DNA from: DATACN01 sp038215095
Lineage (GTDB): Bacteria > Actinomycetota > Thermoleophilia > Solirubrobacterales > Thermoleophilaceae
Length of the DNA stretch: 38,358 bases
Reading direction: 5' to 3'
Assembly (NCBI GenBank): GCA_038215095.1
Contig: JBBQRG010000021.1
Span: forward strand, 1 to 38,358
The position numbers were made by a program, and so were the translations under genes. Below the pieces are notes generated by a model. It was not told the origin of the DNA, searched no databases, and worked only from the letters and a program-made list of their open reading frames with translations. This document shows, one piece after another, positions 13,511 through 22,228 of this stretch. Position 1 is the first letter of the stretch; every line of letters starts with the position of its first letter.

Positions 13511-16500
13511 TCACAGTCGACGGCGGAGCAGCCCGAGCGACGCTCGCTCCAGGGCCGTGAACTCCCGCCACATCCAGCGGGCCGCGCCCTCGAGCATGCC
13601 CGCGTATCCATCCGGTCCCGGGAGGCCGGGATCCGCCGTCGGCAGGCCCACGGGCGCTGCCACGCGGCCCATCTCGACGCCGTTCTCGACCACGAAGTCG
13701 ATCTCCACGTCGAAGGCCGCTATCGGCGTCTGGCTGGTGAGCCCCAGCTCCGGGCCGAGCGGGTGGCTGTCGAGCGGGTGGATCTCCACGGACCAGTCGG
13801 CCGGCGAGGGGCGGCTTCGGACCTGCTGGATCTGGCACGGGGCCTCTACCACCGAGCGATAACAGGCGCGCGTTCCGTCGGCCGCGTCGCGGAACTGCTT
13901 CAGGAAGACCTGGCCGACGCGTCCGGCCAGCATGTCAGCCACGAGCCCCGATCCGAGGCTGAAATCGCCCACGACCAGCTCGCCGCTGTCGTCGAGCGCG
14001 GGCAGGCCCCCCACCAGCGCATCGACCAGCGCCGCCGGGCCCTCCGCAAAGGCGCCGTCCGCGTCGAGCGAGTCGCCGCGCGCCTCCAGCGTCAGCAGCT
14101 CGCGCCAGTCGGCGCCCTGGCCGCGGCCGAAGTCACCGCCGAACGCCTCCACGACGACCTCCGGGCCGAGCCCCGAGCCAGGCGTGAAGCGGCCCATCGC
14201 CTTGGCATATCCATACGCCTCGCGCCCGCCCAGGTACGACATCGGGTTGTCGACAAGGATGTACGGCACGGCGAGCAGCAGGCGCTCCGCCACGAACACG
14301 TCGCCCAGGTCGCGGCCCGCCAGGACGGGCACCCAGAACGACGCCTGGGTCTCGCGCACCGACCCCCAGCGGTCGAACGGCGGCGTCTGCGAGGTGACCT
14401 GGCCGAACTGCCCGATCATCAGCAGCACCTGCGAGCCGATCGCTCGGTAGTCGAGCGAGCGGCCGGCGGGCTCGTCGAACATGCGTGACACGAGCGCTGC
14501 GATGCGCGCGCCGTCGCCCTGGAGGATCAGGCTGGTCAGCTTGCCCTCGGCGCACGCGAACGGCGGTGGCGCCGTGGCTCGCCCGCCGTACTCCACGTAG
14601 GCCGGCAGCTCCTGCTGTGGCTGCAGCCAGCGCGTGGAAGCGCCCGGCACGGGTGCGGCGCTCGTCAGCGTCCGGGCGGCCTCCATCCCAGAAATGACGG
14701 CGGCCTCGACGCAGCCGCCGTCGATGCCGTTGCTCGTCCAGTCACCCGCGAGGACGAGGTTCTCGAAGCCGGACTCACCAGAAGCCAGGCGGTGCTCCAC
14801 CGAGCCGGCCGGCGTGAGCACGTAGCGCTCCGAGGGCGTGATGTTCGCGCGCCAGTACTGCGAGTCGAAGCGCTTGCGCCCGCGGCCGCCGCTGCGGTCC
14901 ACGAGGTCGCGCCACGCGAACCCCGGCCACAGCGCCCCCATGTCGCGCTCCACGAACTCCAGCGCGTTCGCCTTCACGCGCTCGTTCGCCTCCGCCTGCG
15001 TCTCGCCGGCCACCTCGTCGAGCACCCCGCAGAAGTAGCCGATCGTCTTCACCCCGTCTTTGGCGGTCCAGCCCTCGCGGGGGAGTAGGTGCGTCATGTC
15101 GCAGTAGGTGTCGAGCGGCTCCACGTAACAGCCAGTGACCGAGTTCTCGCTGTGCTCCCAGCCGAGCTCCGTGGCGTCCTTTCGAGCCCACAGCTGGAAC
15201 GCCTGCGTCTGGACCGTGGCGGCCGTTTCGATCCCACGGCGGAAGCGCTCGTCATGCGCGATCAGCTCCCCGCAGATCCCGGGCAGCGCACCCACAGGGA
15301 TGCCGAGCACGACCTCGTCGAAGTCCACGCCGCGCTTGAGCGGGATCGGGCCACACCCGAGCGGATCGTGATCGAACTCGAAGTCCACGCCGGTAGCCCG
15401 CAGCGCCTCGCCATCCGCGAGCTGCTCCCAGCGCGGCTCGCTCGGCCAGCACGCGAGGCCCTTCACGTCCACGAGCGGGTCGTATTCGTCGACCCCGGAG
15501 GCGAGCTCCACCTGGGGCACCACCGAGATCGAGTCGATGGCATTCCCCGCTAGGCCCAGTTTCGTGACCGCGTGGAAGAACTCGAACCTCACCCCCCGCG
15601 CCCGCAGCACCTCGTAGAGCGGCGTGAACACCACGTCGCCCATCCCCGCCTGCATCTTGTACATGATCGATCCGCGGTAGGTGAACGCCAGCCGGAGCAG
15701 GTCGCTCGTCGCCGTGCCGGCCGCCACGTTCGCCTTCGAGATGTCCCCGTCGAGGTAGCCGAAGGCCACGTCGTAGACCGCCCGCAGCACCGGCGAGCGC
15801 TCCGCAGGCGTGCGGCCGATCGTGACCTCGCGTGCCCCGTGCCGCGCCAGCCACGCAGCCCACTCCTCGTCGTTCACCACGTCGAAGCCGTGCTCGAGGA
15901 TGCCGTCCTCCACGATCCCGGCCACGGTGGACACGCCGGCGTCGATGGCGGTGAAGTAGATGCGCAGCTCGGGATCGGTGTCGATCCGGCTGCGCACGAC
16001 GGACCACAGCCAGGCGCGGAACCCGTTCAACAGCTCGACGAGCAGCGGCGGCTCCGCGGCCTCGGCGGCCAGGTGGGCGGCCATGCCAAGCAGCCGCTCC
16101 GCCCCGTCCAGGGGCAACTCGAGCAGGTCAGACGCGAAATCCTCGAGCCAGCCCGGCGTGAAGGGCGCGGTCGGGCGCGCGGCGAGGTCCTTGCGGGCGC
16201 GCATCACCTGCCAGCCGCCCAGGGCCCACCGGCAGGCCGTGGCCGCCATCTCCCAGAAGGTCGGCAGCTCGGTGGTGTCGCCCGGCCGCATGAAGTTGCG
16301 CGGCATGTCGAATTGCTGGGCGTGCCAGCCGTCGCGATCGCGGTCGTAGAGCACGAGCTCGTCGCAGCCCACGAAGGCCTCCTCGAACGAGGCCAGGGGC
16401 GTGCCGGGAGCCCGGCCGGCCTCGGCGTAGGCGTCCCGCATCAGCCGGAAGGCGTTGTCGTAGAAGCCGAACCAGACGTGCAGGCCGTGCTCTTCGATGC

Positions 16501-16684
16501 GATCCGCATACGCGGCGTTGCGGCCGCTCGCTCCCTTGCCGCCCACGCGCCAGCCGAGCTGGTAGACCGTCACCTCGAAGCGCTCCCGCAGGGCCGGCGT
16601 CGCGGTCAGCTCGAACGCCGCCGTCATTCCGCCGACGCCGCCGCCGAGCACTGCGACCTTCGTGCGTTCCGGGGTTCCGTTCAC
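13511..16684 (-). CDS. FAD-dependent amine-oxidase-like dehydrogenase fused to an acetoacetate-decarboxylase-like domain
   Basis: 1057 residues, ATG 16684. Residues 1 to about 690 are a phytoene/ζ-carotene-desaturase or hydroxysqualene-dehydroxylase type flavoprotein: dinucleotide motif KVAVLGGGVGGMTAAFEL, YQLGWRVGGKGASGRN, EHGLHVWFGFYDN, and closing FAD motif LVLAGDWTSNGIDGGCVEAA. Residues from about 700 resemble acetoacetate-decarboxylase-like proteins (VAERLLLAVPYILVDNPMSY, GGREAYGYAKAMGRF). Desaturation of an isoprenoid or polyene with a second function on the tail is plausible; the substrate is unknown. A decayed copy of its 3' 266 bases lies at 9074-9338, so this gene borders the island. 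A SnoaL-like gene diverges 17 bases upstream. Confidence 0.85.
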   Translation of the reverse strand: MNGTPERTKVAVLGGGVGGMTAAFELTATPALRERFEVTVYQLGWRVGGKGASGRNAAYADRIEEHGLHVWFGFYDNAFRLMRDAYAEAGRAPGTPLASFEEAFVGCDELVLYDRDRDGWHAQQFDMPRNFMRPGDTTELPTFWEMAATACRWALGGWQVMRARKDLAARPTAPFTPGWLEDFASDLLELPLDGAERLLGMAAHLAAEAAEPPLLVELLNGFRAWLWSVVRSRIDTDPELRIYFTAIDAGVSTVAGIVEDGILEHGFDVVNDEEWAAWLARHGAREVTIGRTPAERSPVLRAVYDVAFGYLDGDISKANVAAGTATSDLLRLAFTYRGSIMYKMQAGMGDVVFTPLYEVLRARGVRFEFFHAVTKLGLAGNAIDSISVVPQVELASGVDEYDPLVDVKGLACWPSEPRWEQLADGEALRATGVDFEFDHDPLGCGPIPLKRGVDFDEVVLGIPVGALPGICGELIAHDERFRRGIETAATVQTQAFQLWARKDATELGWEHSENSVTGCYVEPLDTYCDMTHLLPREGWTAKDGVKTIGYFCGVLDEVAGETQAEANERVKANALEFVERDMGALWPGFAWRDLVDRSGGRGRKRFDSQYWRANITPSERYVLTPAGSVEHRLASGESGFENLVLAGDWTSNGIDGGCVEAAVISGMEAARTLTSAAPVPGASTRWLQPQQELPAYVEYGGRATAPPPFACAEGKLTSLILQGDGARIAALVSRMFDEPAGRSLDYRAIGSQVLLMIGQFGQVTSQTPPFDRWGSVRETQASFWVPVLAGRDLGDVFVAERLLLAVPYILVDNPMSYLGGREAYGYAKAMGRFTPGSGLGPEVVVEAFGGDFGRGQGADWRELLTLEARGDSLDADGAFAEGPAALVDALVGGLPALDDSGELVVGDFSLGSGLVADMLAGRVGQVFLKQFRDAADGTRACYRSVVEAPCQIQQVRSRPSPADWSVEIHPLDSHPLGPELGLTSQTPIAAFDVEIDFVVENGVEMGRVAAPVGLPTADPGLPGPDGYAGMLEGAARWMWREFTALERASLGLLRRRL

Positions 16685-16701
16685 CTAGCTCAGGGCGTAG
16701 T

Positions 16702-17142
16702 CTGACCGTCCTGGCCTCGACTCGCACCGAGATCACCCAGCAGGAGCTGGAGCTGGTTCGCCACGGCTATGACCTGTGGAACGCCGGCGACCTCCAGGGC
16801 CTGGCACGGGAGTGCTGGACCGAGGACATCGTGTTCCGGAACGCCCCCGAGTGGCCCGGCCAGGTGGAGTACCGCGGCGCCGAGGCGGTGGTTCGCTTCC
16901 TCCAGGAGGAGGTCGTCAACGTGATCGAGCTCGGCGAGGTCGAGCTGGGACACCTCGAGGTCATCGGCGACGAGATCGTGATCCGCATGGTCGCGCGCAC
17001 GCGCGGGGCTGAGAGCCAGGTCGACATCGGCATGATCCCCGTCTTCCACGTAGCCCACATGCGGGACGGCAGGGTCTCGCGCGTGCGCGCGTACCTGGAC
17101 GAGGGCCAGGCGATCGAGGCCGCCCGCGCCGGAATCGGCTAG
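16702..17142 (+). CDS. SnoaL-like (NTF2-fold) protein, apparent CTG start
   Basis: About 146 residues with the SnoaL/NTF2 pattern QQELELVRHGYDLWNAGDLQ, then WTEDIVFRNAPEWPG, and a tail FHVAHMRDGRVSRVRAYLDE. These small cone-shaped domains act as isomerases, cyclases or ligand-binding proteins. The first GTG in frame (16831) would delete the first helices. No ATG, GTG or TTG lies upstream in frame, whereas CTG 16702 follows AGGG with six bases between; CTG 16711 is also possible. Its 5' end is only 17 bases from the divergent oxidoreductase start, so promoters must overlap. The stop overlaps the convergent small gene. Confidence 0.75.
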   Translation: MTVLASTRTEITQQELELVRHGYDLWNAGDLQGLARECWTEDIVFRNAPEWPGQVEYRGAEAVVRFLQEEVVNVIELGEVELGHLEVIGDEIVIRMVARTRGAESQVDIGMIPVFHVAHMRDGRVSRVRAYLDEGQAIEAARAGIG

Positions 17143-17351
17143 CCGCGGCGCTTGGGCCGGCCGCCTCGCAGGAAGCGCGGCAGCGGGACCGGGATGTCGA
17201 AGATGGTGCGGTCCTCCTCGCGGTCCTCCCGGGTCTGGCGATCGTCGTCCGGATCGACGTGCATCGGGGGGATCCGCGACAGCTTGTCCTCGTGGCTGCC
17301 CACGTAGGTCGTGCGCTTCTTCTTGCCATGTGAACGCCATGGCAGTCGCAT
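17139..17351 (-). CDS. Small basic/acidic hypothetical protein
   Basis: A 70-residue protein from ATG 17351 (a GTG codon lies directly before it). It opens basic (MRLPWRSHGKKKRTTYVG), has an acidic middle (DPDDDRQTREDREEDRT) and a basic Pro/Arg tail. It looks disordered, with no domain recognised. Its stop overlaps the convergent SnoaL-like stop by four bases. Evidence for coding is codon-position bias and fit between neighbours, so confidence is moderate. Confidence 0.5.
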   Translation of the reverse strand: MRLPWRSHGKKKRTTYVGSHEDKLSRIPPMHVDPDDDRQTREDREEDRTIFDIPVPLPRFLRGGRPKRRG

Positions 17352-17383
17352 CACCTCGGACTCTAGGCCCTAACGTTCAGGCC

Positions 17384-17602
17384 ATGGGTGATCTGAGTCG
17401 AGGCTCCGCAAGGCCGCCCTCGCGGCGCGGGCGCGAGCGACGCGCGTACCAGCTGGCGGTGGTCGGCGGTGGCGCCGGCGTGGTGGCGGTTGTCGGCCTG
17501 GTGCTGGCGCTCGTCGGCGTGGTGGGGTTCGGCCTGCCGGTGATCGCCCTGATCATCGCGGCGATCTGCGGGTTGCTGTTTCGCCGCACCGTCTCGCCCT
17601 AG
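17384..17602 (+). CDS. Small two-helix membrane protein
   Basis: 72 residues from ATG 17384. A basic cytoplasmic N-terminus (SRRGRERRAYQ) precedes two membrane helices (VVGGGAGVVAVVGLVLALVG, then LPVIALIIAAICGLLF) and a short basic tail. The length and topology resemble small actinobacterial membrane proteins of unknown role. The upstream part of the open frame (from 17330) overlaps the opposing gene and is not used. It stands alone between convergent and divergent neighbours. Confidence 0.65.
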   Translation: MGDLSRGSARPPSRRGRERRAYQLAVVGGGAGVVAVVGLVLALVGVVGFGLPVIALIIAAICGLLFRRTVSP

Positions 17603-17615
17603 AGCGCGTAGCGAA

Positions 17616-18137
17616 CTACTGGAGTTGCCTCAGGGCCTTGACGGTGTTGGCGCGCTCGTGGAGCAGGACGACGTCGGCCGGTCCGGCGCGCAGGATCGCG
17701 CGGCTGGTTGCGCGTGGCGCGGCGTCCGGCTTCCAGTCCTCAGGGTTGACGTCCCAGAACACCGACCGCATGCCCAGCTCCTCGGCGACCTTGAGGACGG
17801 TCTCGTTGCTGCGTCCGTACGGTGGCCGGAAGAGAGTGGGCGCGGATATTCCGAACGACTCGATGAGGTCAGTGCAACGAACGAGCTGGTCCCGGATGTC
17901 GGCTTTGCCGAGCTCGTCGAGCGCGAGATGGTCGTAGGAGTGATTGCCGATCTCGTGCCCAGCCTCGGAGATCGCTTGCAACTGGCGGGGGTGCTCGGCG
18001 ATGTGTTGGCCTACGACGAAGAAGACAGCCCGCTGTTCGAGCCGGGCAAGCTCTGCGATCAGCAGCTCGGTGTGGACGGAAGGGCCGTCGTCGATGGTCA
18101 GCTGGCACTCGATCCGTGAGCGCAGCGGGCTTCTCAT
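17616..18137 (-). CDS. Polysaccharide deacetylase (NodB homology, CE4)
   Basis: 173 residues, ATG 18137. CE4 motifs appear in order: TIDDGPS (motif 1, catalytic Asp), HSYDHL (motif 2, metal His pair), RPPYGRSN (motif 3), DVNPEDW (motif 4) and VLLHE (motif 5, catalytic His). The enzyme removes N- or O-acetyl groups from cell-wall or exopolysaccharide sugars using a metal. Motif 1 lies only 15 residues from the start and there is no signal peptide, so it is either cytoplasmic or N-terminally shortened. It begins one base after the SDR stop, so the two are coupled. Confidence 0.85.
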   Translation of the reverse strand: MRSPLRSRIECQLTIDDGPSVHTELLIAELARLEQRAVFFVVGQHIAEHPRQLQAISEAGHEIGNHSYDHLALDELGKADIRDQLVRCTDLIESFGISAPTLFRPPYGRSNETVLKVAEELGMRSVFWDVNPEDWKPDAAPRATSRAILRAGPADVVLLHERANTVKALRQLQ

Positions 18138-18138
18138 G

Positions 18139-19050
18139 TCAGAGCGGGTAGCGCACGCCGGTCAGCTCTTCGGACGCCTGCCACAGCCGCTCGCCGATCG
18201 CCGGGTCGTACGCCTCCGGGATGGCCTCGACCTTCTTCGGCGAGCCTCGCATCTCGCCGGCGCCGTCAGGACCGAAGTACTGGCCGCCCTCCACGCCCGG
18301 CGCGGTGGCGGCGTAGAGGGTCGGTAGCGCACCGCGCTCCGCGCTCTGGGCAAAGACCCGGTTGCTGACCGCGAGCACGGCTTTGAGCGCGCCGGTCGGC
18401 CCCGTGCTCTGCAGGTTCGTCGCGGAATAGCCCGGGTGGGCGAACACGCTGATCGCGGGCGATTGGGCGGCGCGCAGGCGACGGTCCAGCTCGATCGCAA
18501 ACACCGCGTTGGCGAGCTTCGAGCGCTTGTACGAGCCGCGCGGGGTGTAGTCACGCTCGAGCTGCAGGTCGTCGAAGTCGATTCGCCCGCCCTTGTGCTC
18601 GTTGCTGCTGAGGGTGACGATGCGGGCCGCTTCCGCACGCTGGAGCGAGCCCAGCAACAGCCCCGTCAGCGCGAAATGGCCGAGATGGTTGGTGCCGAGC
18701 TGGAGCTCGAAGCCGTCGTCGGTCGTCCGGCGCGGGGTCATCATCACCCCGGCGTTGTTGACGAGCAGGTCCACGCGCCTGTCCGAGAACGCGCCGGCGA
18801 AGCGGCGCACCGAGTCGAGGCTGCCGAGGTCGAGCTGCTCGACTGCCGGCTTGGGTCCGCCCACGGCCTCGGCGATCTCCTTGGCCGTGGCCTCGCCCTT
18901 CTCGGCGCTTCTGGACGCCACCACCACCTCCGCCCCGTGGCGGGCCAGCTCTAGCGCGGTGACGCGGCCGAGCCCGCTGTTGGCGCCGGTCACGATCGCG
19001 AGCTTCCCGTCCTGATCGGGGATCTCGTCGGCGGTCCACTTGGGACTCAT
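18139..19050 (-). CDS. Short-chain dehydrogenase/reductase
   Basis: 303 residues, ATG 19050. Classical SDR features are visible: the NAD(P) motif TGANSGLG, Asp at DLGSLDS, NNAG, the catalytic Tyr-x3-Lys in YKRSK, and the strand IVTLSSNEH holding the Ser. The protein resembles the retinol-dehydrogenase/WW-oxidoreductase-like branch (GTNHLGHFALTGLLL). It reduces or oxidises an unknown carbonyl/alcohol. The frame is open to 19167, but the standard SDR start fits 19050. It is the first gene of a pair with the polysaccharide deacetylase, divergent from the cytochrome gene. Confidence 0.88.
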   Translation of the reverse strand: MSPKWTADEIPDQDGKLAIVTGANSGLGRVTALELARHGAEVVVASRSAEKGEATAKEIAEAVGGPKPAVEQLDLGSLDSVRRFAGAFSDRRVDLLVNNAGVMMTPRRTTDDGFELQLGTNHLGHFALTGLLLGSLQRAEAARIVTLSSNEHKGGRIDFDDLQLERDYTPRGSYKRSKLANAVFAIELDRRLRAAQSPAISVFAHPGYSATNLQSTGPTGALKAVLAVSNRVFAQSAERGALPTLYAATAPGVEGGQYFGPDGAGEMRGSPKKVEAIPEAYDPAIGERLWQASEELTGVRYPL

Positions 19051-19117
19051 GGCCGTTGAGTATGAACAGCCGCGTCTTTGCCGCGTCTTTGCATGCGGCT
19101 CGCACAATCTCCGAGCC

Positions 19118-19864
19118 ATGCCCCACCTGTCCGAGCTCCACGGGGCCGCGACCCATCTCGCGGTCATAGCGATCCCGGTCTACGCCTTCGTGCTGACCTT
19201 GCGGCGCTTCGGTCCCGACCATCAGACGCTCGCGCACGTCGAGCCCTGGCTGCTCTGGGCGGCGATCGCGGGCGTCGTCAGCGCGGGGGTGACCGGGCTG
19301 CTGGTATGGGGGCAGGCGCAGACGTCCCTGCGCGGCTCCTCGTTCCGGATCGGGACGTGGCACTTCTGGCTCGGTATCGCGCTGGCCGTGATCGTGTTCG
19401 GCGCGGTCTTGATCCGCTACCTCACCGTGCGCCGCGGGCGCCCTACCCACAGTCCGATCCTGCTCTTTGCCGGGGCGCTCGCCCTCGTGGTGGTGTTCGC
19501 GCAGGGCTATCTCGGAGGCCGCATCACCTACAACCACGGCGTCGGGGTGGACTCCGGGGGCCAGTTCGCCCAGACCGCGATTGGCGAGAAGCGCCTCGAG
19601 ATCGCCCTGGCGCGAGGCCAGAGCCAGGCGAGCGCGGGCAAAGCGGCGTTCTCGGCGAGCGGGCTGGGCTGTGCGAGCTGTCACGGCGACCTGGCAAAGG
19701 GAATGCGCGGCCCGCCGCTGGCCGGCGGGGCCGAGCTCAGCCAGTTCAGGCGCAAGCACGGCCACGGGCTATTCCCGCCGTCGGTCGTGGCCGACCGCGA
19801 CTTCGAAACGGTCGACGCCTGGCTGCGGACGCTTCCGCGGGAGCGTGGCCGCGGCGGCGACTGA
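19118..19864 (+). CDS. DUF2231-like membrane protein fused to a C-terminal c-type cytochrome domain
   Basis: 248 residues, ATG 19118. Four membrane helices fill the first 150 residues (THLAVIAIPVYAFVLTL, LLWAAIAGVVSAGVTGLLVW, FWLGIALAVIVFGAVLI, LLFAGALALVVVFAQGYLG), a DUF2231-type arrangement with conserved His. The tail (about 165-240) holds one haem-c site, CASCH, in GLGCASCHGDLAKG, and a likely Met/His distal ligand region. It probably moves electrons on the outer face of the membrane. It heads the run of co-oriented redox genes, 56 bases before the next gene. Confidence 0.8.
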   Translation: MPHLSELHGAATHLAVIAIPVYAFVLTLRRFGPDHQTLAHVEPWLLWAAIAGVVSAGVTGLLVWGQAQTSLRGSSFRIGTWHFWLGIALAVIVFGAVLIRYLTVRRGRPTHSPILLFAGALALVVVFAQGYLGGRITYNHGVGVDSGGQFAQTAIGEKRLEIALARGQSQASAGKAAFSASGLGCASCHGDLAKGMRGPPLAGGAELSQFRRKHGHGLFPPSVVADRDFETVDAWLRTLPRERGRGGD

Positions 19865-19920
19865 TCGCTCGCGTTTCTTTGCCCGCTCTTGACCGGGCGC
19901 TCCCCACCATGCGGGGAACG

Positions 19921-20256
19921 ATGGCGAGGACTCCCACATCAGAACCGGCCAGGCGAGATCGAGCGTTGCGACGTGTTCGCAGGGTGTCCTGGACAGCGGG
20001 ACTGGCCGCCGCGGGGCTGGCGGGAGCGTTCTCGGTCGCGGCGGCGCACGCCTTCAAGGGCCATAACGGCAAGACGCACGCCGCCCCCGTTGCCGCCGGG
20101 CATCGCGCGCGGGCCCGGCAGTCCGTCCCACCGCCGCAGCACGTGCCGGCGATCGCCGGGGACCAGGCGCCGCTTCAGCCGCCGTCCGCGCCGCCGCAGA
20201 GCGCACCGTCGCAGCCCGTCCCCGCACCACCGCCGGTCTCGTCAGGGGGTTCCTGA
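19921..20256 (+). CDS. Small exported or membrane-anchored Pro-rich protein
   Basis: 111 residues, ATG 19921 behind GGGGAACG. A basic N-terminus (RRVRRVSW) and a hydrophobic run (AGLAAAGLAGAFSVAAAHA) make a signal peptide or anchor. The rest is rich in Pro, Ala, His and Gln (SVPPPQHVPAIAG and a PPSAPPQSAPSQP tail). There is no cysteine or haem motif and no FMN-attachment motif. Its stop shares a base with the ApbE start (TGATG), so it belongs to the redox operon. A spacer or partner-docking role is a guess. Confidence 0.65.
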   Translation: MARTPTSEPARRDRALRRVRRVSWTAGLAAAGLAGAFSVAAAHAFKGHNGKTHAAPVAAGHRARARQSVPPPQHVPAIAGDQAPLQPPSAPPQSAPSQPVPAPPPVSSGGS

Positions 20257-21149
20257 TGCGAGCGGCCACGTGGCCGGCTCTCGGCACCTCGGCGACGCTG
20301 CTCGTGACCGATCCTCGTGCCCTCGCGGCGGCCCGCCGCGAGGTGGAGGCCGAGCTCGCGGCCATCGACCTCGCATGCAGCCGCTTCCGTGAGGACTCCG
20401 AGCTGTCGCGCGTCAATGCGGCCGGCGGACGGCCCGCGAAGGCCGGCCGGCTCCTGCTCGAGGCGGTCAAGGTCGCGCTGCGGGGCGCCGCCGTGACCGA
20501 CGGGGCGGTGGACCCGACGATCGGGCATGCGCTGATCCTCGCCGGCTACGACCGCGACTTCGCCGATCTTGAGCCCACGCGAGGGCCAGTGCGCGCCGCG
20601 CGTGTAGCGGGATGGCGGGCGGTGGTGGTCGACGAGGCGCGCGGGCGGGTGACCGTCCCGCGCGGCGTAAAGCTGGACCTCGGCGCCACGGCGAAAGCGC
20701 TCGCGGCCGACAGGGCAGCGGCCGCTGCGTGCGCAGCGACGGGCTCGGGCGTACTTGTGAGCCTGGGGGGCGACATCGCCGTCGCCGGGCCGCCGCCTGA
20801 GGGCGGCTGGGCCGTCCGGGTCGTCGAAGACCACCGCCACGGGACCGACGCGCCCGGCCAGAACGTGACGATCAGCTCCGGCGGGCTGGCAACTTCGAGC
20901 ACCACAGTGCGTCGCTGGGGACCCGGCGCCCACCACATCATCGACCCGGCCACGGGCAGGCCGGCGCGCGCCTGGTGGCGCACCGTCTGCGCCGCCGCGG
21001 CCTCCTGCGTGGACGCCAACATCGCGAGCACGGCGGCGATCGTGCGAGGGGAGGGCGCCGTCGCCTGGCTGAGCGAGCGCCGGATGCCGGCCCGGCTTGT
21101 GCATCGCTTCGGCGAGGTGACCACGGTCGCCGGCTGGCCGTTGCCGTGA
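20256..21149 (+). CDS. apbE: ApbE-family FAD:protein FMN transferase
   Basis: 297 residues, ATG 20256. ApbE attaches FMN from FAD to a Ser/Thr of target proteins. Motifs seen: GTSATLLV at the start, ACSRFREDSELSRVN, DGAVDPTIG, KLDLGATAKALAADRA, SLGGDIAVAG, and the Mg/FAD segment GGLATSSTTVRRWG with HHIIDPATGRPA. The usual lipoprotein signal of exported ApbE is absent; the protein begins directly at the fold. It overlaps its neighbours at both ends (TGATG and GTGA). No FMN-acceptor motif of the usual D-x-x-(S/T)-G-A-T type was seen in the operon. Confidence 0.88.
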   Translation: MRAATWPALGTSATLLVTDPRALAAARREVEAELAAIDLACSRFREDSELSRVNAAGGRPAKAGRLLLEAVKVALRGAAVTDGAVDPTIGHALILAGYDRDFADLEPTRGPVRAARVAGWRAVVVDEARGRVTVPRGVKLDLGATAKALAADRAAAAACAATGSGVLVSLGGDIAVAGPPPEGGWAVRVVEDHRHGTDAPGQNVTISSGGLATSSTTVRRWGPGAHHIIDPATGRPARAWWRTVCAAAASCVDANIASTAAIVRGEGAVAWLSERRMPARLVHRFGEVTTVAGWPLP

Positions 21150-22228
21150 CCGCGCACGGCCCCAGCGCGCTCTGGTACGTGACGCGAGGGGCGGGGGCGA
21201 TGACGCTGGTGCTGTTGACGCTCAGCGTGGTGCTGGGGATCGTCGAATGGGCTGGCTGGCGCCCCGCCGGCGCGTCGCGCCTCGCGGTCGCCGCGATGCA
21301 CCGAACGGTGGGGCTGCTGGCGCTGGCGCTGCTCGTCGTGCACATCGCCACCACGCTGCTGGATCCCTTCCCGCACATCGGCCTGCTGAACGCCGTCGTG
21401 CCGTTCGTGACCACGTATCGCCCGATCTGGATCGGGCTGGGCACGCTGGCCGCTGACCTCTTGGTGGCGGTGGCGGTGACGAGCGTGGTGCGCCGGCGGC
21501 TGGGCTACCGCGCCTGGCGCGGGGTCCACTGGCTCTCGTACGCGTGCTGGCCGGTCGCTCTGCTTCACGGCCTCGGTGCCGGCTCGGACACCAAGTCCAC
21601 GTGGATGCTCGCTCTGACGCTCGCCTGTGTCGCCGCCGTGGTGCTCGCGCTGGGCGCCCGTGCGGCCGCCGCCGGCACACCGCAGCTCGCGCAACGCGGA
21701 ATTCTCGCGTCAACGGCTGCGGCAGCGATCGGCCTCGCGGTCTGGCTGCCCCAGGGGCCGCTCGCCCGCGGCTGGGCGCCGCGAGCGGGAACTCCCCGCG
21801 CGGTGCTCACGGCCTTCAGCCCGCGGCGTACGCGGCCTGCCACGGGTCGCCGGGACGCGCTCGCGCGACCCTTCTCGACAAGCCTCAGCGGGCAGATCCG
21901 CAACGGCTCGAGCTCGGCTGGTTTGGGTGTGGTGGACCTGCGCCTGCGCCTGCGCGACGGGCCCGGCGGGGTGCTGAGCATCCGCCTCGGGGGCGACACG
22001 CTGCCCGACGGTGGCCTGCACATGACCCGCAGCGCTGTGAGCCTGCGCAGCGCCGACGGCTCGAGCCAGTACCGCGGCCGCGTCGTGGCGCTGTCCGGCA
22101 CGAACCTGCGGGCGCTGGTCGGGTCGGCCGACGGCCGGGCCCTTCGCCTGAGCGTGAGCCTCGCGCTCGGGGGCCAGGTCGTGGGCGGCCAGCTTCACAG
22201 CAGCCCCGTCCCGGGGAGCGGCGCATGA
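21146..22228 (+). CDS. Ferric-reductase-like transmembrane haem protein
   Basis: 360 residues, GTG 21146 overlapping the apbE stop. The first 190 residues form about six helices of the ferric-reductase/MsrQ-like type with paired His in AAMHRTVGLLALALLVVHIA and VHWLSYACWPVALLHGLG, likely ligands of b-type haems. After a last helix near residue 195, a C-terminal extracytoplasmic β-rich domain follows (GVVDLRLRLRDGPGGVLSIR, GTNLRALVGSADGRALRLS). It would carry electrons across the membrane. No flavin- or NAD-binding domain is attached, so it must use partners such as the NuoF-like protein. Confidence 0.8.
   Translation: MTAHGPSALWYVTRGAGAMTLVLLTLSVVLGIVEWAGWRPAGASRLAVAAMHRTVGLLALALLVVHIATTLLDPFPHIGLLNAVVPFVTTYRPIWIGLGTLAADLLVAVAVTSVVRRRLGYRAWRGVHWLSYACWPVALLHGLGAGSDTKSTWMLALTLACVAAVVLALGARAAAAGTPQLAQRGILASTAAAAIGLAVWLPQGPLARGWAPRAGTPRAVLTAFSPRRTRPATGRRDALARPFSTSLSGQIRNGSSSAGLGVVDLRLRLRDGPGGVLSIRLGGDTLPDGGLHMTRSAVSLRSADGSSQYRGRVVALSGTNLRALVGSADGRALRLSVSLALGGQVVGGQLHSSPVPGSGA

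Noticed and set aside
15572..16705. 377-codon plus-strand frame inside the FAD gene
   Set aside because: Arg/Gly/His-rich shadow of the minus-strand oxidoreductase with no recognisable fold.
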